Positions 5,575-8,943 of a DNA stretch of 8,943 nt are shown piece by piece. The translations under genes were made by a program, and so were the position numbers. Where the stretch lies: contig DKWG01000067.1 in NCBI GenBank assembly GCA_002491605.1, positions 1 through 8,943 on the forward strand, in the 5' to 3' direction. Position 1 is the first letter of the stretch. Each line of letters starts with the position of its first letter. This DNA is from Ruminococcus sp. UBA7158 (GTDB lineage Bacteria > Bacillota > Clostridia > Oscillospirales > Ruminococcaceae). The notes under the pieces are model-generated. The model was given only the letters and a program-made list of their open reading frames with translations. It did not search any database and was not told the DNA's origin.

Positions 5575-8442
5575 CTATTCCACAGTCACCTTAGCATCCG
5601 ACTGTGAAAGGATTTTGCCGTTTGAGTCAACAACCGTCAAAATGTATACGCCATTTTCCTTGGGTGCAGACATACTCAAGCTGTCGCCGCTTGTCCTTGA
5701 CTGTGTCGGGTCGCTGTCGTCAAACGCAGAAAGACCGGATGGCGCCAGCCAGATAACAGCGTCCTTATCGTTTATTCCCGATGAGAACGCAACCTCACCC
5801 TGTGGTGAAGCTGTAACGTTATCTTCAAGAAGGACGTTAGCCGCCAAGACCTCAGTTTTAAACTCGACGGTTTCCTTATCGTCGCTGTCGACTGCCTGAG
5901 CGGTTATTGTCCAGCTGCCCGCTTCGCTTAAAGCATGACCGTCTTCTATCAATGCGCCGTTTACTGCTGCGGTGTAGCCGTCTTTAACGTTAATAATGAG
6001 CGGTGAAAGCTTGCTGACATTATAAGTCTTTCCGTTTGAAACGCTTACGGCGGACTTTCTTTCACCTGCGTAAACGGTAAACGTTCCTTCGCCTGATACA
6101 GTGCCGTCTGCGTATTCAATATAAAGCTTATACTCCCCTGCTTCGTCGGGGATTCTTATTGTCTTTTCGTTGCCCTTGGCTTTTGTCATTACGGAGCTTT
6201 CTTGGAAGTCGGTAGTTCCGGAAGGCGCAAGCCAAACAGTGTCCTCCGCTTTTAAAAGTCCGCGTCTGGGCAGATCCTCGCCGCAGGTTATTGATACATT
6301 TGAAGCCAGCTCATAGTAATCATCGGGCATAACGTCCTTTGAAACCATATGAACGTATTCATCTTCAAGACCTGAATAGAGCACTACCTCATAGCCCTCG
6401 AGCGGCCAGATATAATCCTCATTGACATACTGCTCAAGTGTGCAGTTCGGAGCGGTGGTTTCCGAGCGATTGTTGTTTGAGAAGCCGTTGGTAACGGTGC
6501 AGTCATGCTTTCTCATCCAATCGTTAAGCTCATAGACGTTTCTTATTGTATTTGTGACAACATTGTGGTCGAAGAGAATGAATGCGCTTCCCTCATCAGG
6601 GTGGAAGCCGTTAACCATCCTCGAGCCGTTCGCAGCAGTCGGCTTGCGGAAGCAATTAATATAGTTATAGCACATTTCGCTTGATTCCGACCAGTCTTCG
6701 TTGCCCTGCTGTCCAAGGGTATATATTCCTCCTGCATCCTGAAGTACAGAGCAAATCTCCTCTACACGGTTGTAGTTTACATGGTTGAACCTCGACGTTG
6801 TCGTCGGCTGACCCGGAAGCTGCGAGCCGTCGGTTCCGTCGAAATTGCACCAGCCCCAGCCTATGCTCATGCCGCTGTAGGAGCATTTATAAACAAAGTT
6901 ATGCTCAACGGTAAGGTTATATGTAAAGAAGGTTGTTATAGGTGAATTGCCGGGGAAGAAATAGCAGTTTTCTAAAAGATAGTTATTAGTAATAGATATA
7001 TTCTTAGGAACAGCCTCTGTGCCGTACGGGAACTTTTCCTTATCCGGTCCTGCCGAGGTTTCTCTTACACGCTGCTTGTCGGTGTCGTTTTCATAAATAT
7101 GCTGCAAATGACCTACAACTATTCCTCCGCCGCCTGTGTGGCTTATGAGATTTCCCCTGACATCGCAGTCGTAAACATCGTTTTCAAGGTGCAGACCCAA
7201 ATAGCCGGTAAGCTCAAAGCAGCCGTTTATAAAGTCGATGTCATGAGCAGTAGAAACGTGCACTGCCGCCGGTGCAACATCGAAAGCACGGTATAGGTCA
7301 TCATGCCAGAAAGTATCGGAGTATTTTGTATAGATTGTGCAGCCCTGAGTGGTAGCGTTTCCGTATGAGCCGTCAAGCTCATAAAGATTCCAATCGGAGT
7401 GTGCAAATGTGATACCGTCAAAAATTATATACTCAGCATACTTTTTCTTCGGCACTGAGCCGCTTATCTCAATTAGCTTTTCAAGCTCGGGGATAACAAC
7501 CTCAGCCGTCGACATATCCTCGCCCTTTTTAGGGATGTAATAAAGCGTCTTCGCAGCTTGGTCGAAATAGAACTGACCTTCGCTGTCCAGCCATTCGAAA
7601 ACATTTATAACGTCATTTGCATTAGTAGGACTGTAGTTAGTGTTCCAGCCCAAGTTCTGAGCTATAGCGGCATACGGCATCTGGAAGTTTACTCTTGTAT
7701 CGCCTTCGTCGGTCAACTGTAGGTTCTTGGCGCAGACTGTAGCCTTAACCCATGTTGAGCCGGACTCAAGCTCTATATTCTGTGGGTTTGGTGTGTCGAC
7801 AGGAAGGTTAAAGTTCTTAGAAAAGACGTTTCCCGTTTTGCGCTCCTCGGTCGTAGATATCCAAGCCCAGTCGGCTTGACCCGCCTGAATTGAATAGAAT
7901 CCGACAGCCCTTAACGGAGTTGCGGTTCTTCTCGTCATAGCGGCACGCTCTCCATTTACATAAATAGCACGAAGCTTGGCGTCTCTGTCAAGCGGAGCTT
8001 TATAGGCTACTAAGCCATCGGGAAGCCAGTTAACTTCATCTGCTATTTCCCACGTTCCGTTAAATATCTTACCGCCGCTCAATATCGGCTTTGCGCCCTC
8101 GGCGGCTCTGTAAATAACCCTTGCATCCTTACTTCCTGAGTCACGCTCGTCAAATACTACAGTCTCAGACAGCGGATAGAATCCGTCTGCAAGCTCGACG
8201 ACAATATCTCCGCCGGACTTTTTAATAGACCTGACAAATTCCTTTGCCCTTTGAATGCTTGCAAAGGGTGACGCTGCACTGCCGTCGCCGTTTTGGTCGT
8301 CTCCCTTTGGAGAGACATAAATGGTTCTTGCGACGTCATTTTCAGCTTCATTCACCGTATCGGCACAGCCCGAAAAGCTGACAAGCACGCTCGCCGTCAT
8401 CAAAACAGCCATCAGCAATGCGGATAGTCTCATCTTTTTCAT
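5575..8442 (-). CDS. Secreted lipoprotein with right-handed beta-helix, GH141-like
   Basis: A 955-residue exported protein. Residues 1-25 form a lipoprotein signal (MKKMR, hydrophobic core, FSGC) with Cys26 as the lipidated residue. Residues about 38-100 (IYVSPKGDDQNGDGS.ASPFASIQRAKEFV) are the usual opening of secreted parallel beta-helix enzymes and are followed by beta-helix coils to about 640, with Asn-rich turns such as ISITNNYLLEN and FILFDHNVV. LQDAGGIYTLG (568-577) and HPDEGSAFILFDHN (614-627) resemble conserved acidic segments of GH141 and related beta-helix hydrolases; Asp569 and Asp616 are candidate catalytic acids. The likely substrate is a plant or host polysaccharide, but activity is inferred. 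The C-terminal ~225 residues are beta-sandwich-like modules: about 731-790 and 892-954 are related copies, both opening with a WLAPSG stretch, with an Ig/cadherin-like module between (about 800-865). The start has AGAGAGGAA 10 nt upstream. It has a long leader with two promoters and ends at TAG, converging on the terminator. Confidence 0.85.
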   Translation of the reverse strand: MKKMRLSALLMAVLMTASVLVSFSGCADTVNEAENDVARTIYVSPKGDDQNGDGSAASPFASIQRAKEFVRSIKKSGGDIVVELADGFYPLSETVVFDERDSGSKDARVIYRAAEGAKPILSGGKIFNGTWEIADEVNWLPDGLVAYKAPLDRDAKLRAIYVNGERAAMTRRTATPLRAVGFYSIQAGQADWAWISTTEERKTGNVFSKNFNLPVDTPNPQNIELESGSTWVKATVCAKNLQLTDEGDTRVNFQMPYAAIAQNLGWNTNYSPTNANDVINVFEWLDSEGQFYFDQAAKTLYYIPKKGEDMSTAEVVIPELEKLIEISGSVPKKKYAEYIIFDGITFAHSDWNLYELDGSYGNATTQGCTIYTKYSDTFWHDDLYRAFDVAPAAVHVSTAHDIDFINGCFELTGYLGLHLENDVYDCDVRGNLISHTGGGGIVVGHLQHIYENDTDKQRVRETSAGPDKEKFPYGTEAVPKNISITNNYLLENCYFFPGNSPITTFFTYNLTVEHNFVYKCSYSGMSIGWGWCNFDGTDGSQLPGQPTTTSRFNHVNYNRVEEICSVLQDAGGIYTLGQQGNEDWSESSEMCYNYINCFRKPTAANGSRMVNGFHPDEGSAFILFDHNVVTNTIRNVYELNDWMRKHDCTVTNGFSNNNRSETTAPNCTLEQYVNEDYIWPLEGYEVVLYSGLEDEYVHMVSKDVMPDDYYELASNVSITCGEDLPRRGLLKAEDTVWLAPSGTTDFQESSVMTKAKGNEKTIRIPDEAGEYKLYIEYADGTVSGEGTFTVYAGERKSAVSVSNGKTYNVSKLSPLIINVKDGYTAAVNGALIEDGHALSEAGSWTITAQAVDSDDKETVEFKTEVLAANVLLEDNVTASPQGEVAFSSGINDKDAVIWLAPSGLSAFDDSDPTQSRTSGDSLSMSAPKENGVYILTVVDSNGKILSQSDAKVTVE

Positions 8443-8575
8443 TTATTCGTACTTCCTCTCTTTCAAAATCATGCTTTTTACCGAGATTTCATCAATATAG
8501 CTGCTCGCCCACGACGAATCAATGCCTGCCGCACCGCAGAGGACAATTTATGTCCAAAGGTCAATTGATTCTAAA

Positions 8576-8627
8576 AACGGAATCAGGAACGGCTTCGGCG
8601 CAAGTGCGATTCTTTCTGATTCGGAGC
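8576..8627 (-). repeat. Leader element, gene-proximal copy
   Basis: This 52-nt segment matches 8691-8742 at 47 of 52 positions without gaps. The central block, reading GGCTTCGGCGC then AAGTGCGATTCTTTC on the plus strand (8591-8616), is identical in both copies. It lies just downstream of the proximal promoter on the minus strand and is flanked by hairpins at 8624-8636 and 8566-8585. Confidence 0.85.
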
Positions 8628-8636
8628 CATAGGCTC

Positions 8637-8665
8637 ATTATAATTAAGCCATAATTACCGCACAA
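8637..8665 (-). promoter_or_regulatory. Proximal promoter of the beta-helix gene
   Basis: On the minus strand, TTGTGC (8660-8665), a 17-nt spacer, then a perfect TATAAT (8637-8642). The start would be near 8630, inside the palindrome GAGCC-ATA-GGCTC (8624-8636). The -35 is weak, so activity is less certain than for the distal promoter. Confidence 0.4.
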
Positions 8666-8690
8666 ACCGAAAGAATTGCGTTGATGCCGA

Positions 8691-8742
8691 AACGGCATCG
8701 GGAGCGGCTTCGGCGCAAGTGCGATTCTTTCAGATTTGGAGC
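8691..8742 (-). repeat. Leader element, gene-distal copy
   Basis: Second copy of the 52-nt element, displaced by exactly 115 nt from the proximal copy. The five differences fall outside the central identical block. It is flanked by hairpins at 8734-8755 (overlapping its end) and 8683-8699. A further imperfect inverted repeat pairs GAAAGAATTGC (8669-8679) with GCGATTCTTTC (8721-8731), with one T/G position. Confidence 0.85.
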
Positions 8743-8755
8743 TTTAGCTCCAAAT
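8734..8755. promoter_or_regulatory. Perfect palindrome at the distal start site
   Basis: ATTTGGAGC and GCTCCAAAT are perfect complements around a TTTA loop. The sequence begins 2 nt downstream of the distal -10 box and covers the expected start point near 8750. It could be an operator for a dimeric repressor, a 5'-terminal stabilising hairpin in the transcript, or part of the leader structure. The proximal copy has a shorter equivalent at 8624-8636. Confidence 0.55.
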
Positions 8756-8756
8756 C

Positions 8757-8785
8757 ATTGTAGCATGATAAATAATAATGTTCAA
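8757..8785 (-). promoter_or_regulatory. Distal promoter of the beta-helix gene
   Basis: On the minus strand, TTGAAC (8780-8785), exactly 17 nt, then TACAAT (8757-8762), with an extended -10 TG one base before the hexamer (TGCTACAAT). This is the best promoter match in the window and points at the 955-residue lipoprotein gene about 310 nt downstream. Confidence 0.6.
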
Positions 8786-8943
8786 TACTTGTATTATAAT
8801 TCGTCAATATTCTGTTAGTAATAATCAGTGAATTACCTTCTTTTCCTGATATTTTGCGACGGTGCTGTTTATTGAGCGCTTGAACTGGATATGTAGAGTT
8901 TGATTATATGTTTTAAGAATATAGCCTTGAGCAAAACTCGGCA
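8786..8943. other. AT-rich right end without a supported gene
   Basis: This stretch upstream of the distal promoter contains another TATAAT on the minus strand (8793-8798) without a convincing -35. A minus-strand frame enters from the right edge and is open for 38 codons to a TGA at 8825-8827; it could be the end of a gene lying beyond the window, but 38 codons is too short to decide and I recognise no family in it. Confidence 0.3.

Larger units (their letters stand above)
8443..8750 (-). promoter_or_regulatory. Structured leader of the beta-helix gene (unknown class)
   Basis: No gene is supported here. On the minus strand this is the predicted 5' untranslated leader of the lipoprotein gene, about 308 nt from the distal promoter or about 188 nt from the proximal one. 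It holds two copies of a ~52-nt element, several perfect hairpins (8683-8699, 8624-8636, 8566-8585, 8541-8555), and a long-range inverted repeat (8516-8523 with 8564-8571) that excludes the 8566-8585 hairpin. I match none of it to a known riboswitch or leader by eye. The ribosome binding site AGAGAGGAA is at 8453-8461. Confidence 0.5.

Noticed and set aside
8576..8742. CRISPR-like or insertion-sequence origin of the 52-nt repeats
   Set aside because: Only two copies, imperfect, 63-nt interval also structured, no transposase and no target duplication; a regulatory duplication fits better.
8624..8760. Plus-strand terminators at the GGAGC hairpins
   Set aside because: Neither hairpin is followed by a T-run on the plus strand, and no plus-strand gene precedes them.
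8825..8941. Minus-strand 38-codon frame entering from the right edge as a partial gene
   Set aside because: Too short, no recognisable family, and AT-rich sequence gives such frames by chance; mentioned only in the description of the right end.
1..8943. tRNA, rRNA or phage genes
   Set aside because: No cloverleaf-like segment, conserved rRNA stretch or phage structural protein was seen on either strand.

Overview
The window looks like a Gram-positive, low-to-mid GC bacterium of the class Clostridia, probably a Ruminococcaceae/Oscillospiraceae-type gut or plant-fibre organism. The evidence is an Fe-S-type rRNA uracil methyltransferase, an OmpR/PhoB regulator with a HAMP sensor kinase, AGGAGG-like ribosome binding sites, a lipobox-bearing secreted beta-helix protein with bacterial surface modules, and TTGxxx/TATAAT promoters. 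The taxonomic call is inference only; no rRNA or other strong marker is present.

Layout. Positions 1-1251 (minus) hold an almost complete 23S rRNA uracil-C5-methyltransferase that runs off the left edge. Just upstream of it on the same strand is a GNAT acetyltransferase (1331-1780), probably in one transcription unit. A 221-bp divergent promoter region (1781-2001) separates this pair from a plus-strand three-gene operon whose genes overlap: an OmpR-family response regulator (2002-2679), a membrane histidine kinase (2663-4147), and a half-length ROK/NagC-like winged-helix protein (4110-4709). An AT-rich gene of unknown function (4785-5360) follows and looks compositionally foreign. A strong inverted repeat at 5466-5506 lies between it and the convergent minus-strand gene 5575-8442, a 955-residue secreted lipoprotein with a right-handed beta-helix resembling glycoside hydrolase family 141-type proteins, plus C-terminal beta-sandwich-like modules, one of them duplicated.

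The right end (8443-8943) has no convincing gene but is the most unusual part of the window. Upstream of the beta-helix gene, on the minus strand, lie two tandem promoters. Each is followed at once by a GGAGC-type palindrome and a nearly identical ~50-nt element (47 of 52 positions the same). Each element is flanked by a second hairpin whose pairing is kept although its sequence differs between copies. Nearer the gene, one leader segment can pair either with its upstream or with its downstream neighbour. This gives a predicted 190-310 nt leader with a duplicated, structured regulatory element that I do not recognise.

How the genes may work together. The kinase senses an envelope or extracellular signal and phosphorylates the response regulator; the co-encoded ROK-like DNA-binding protein could add a second input. 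Whether this operon controls the beta-helix lipoprotein is not shown by the sequence. The methyltransferase and acetyltransferase are housekeeping-type neighbours.
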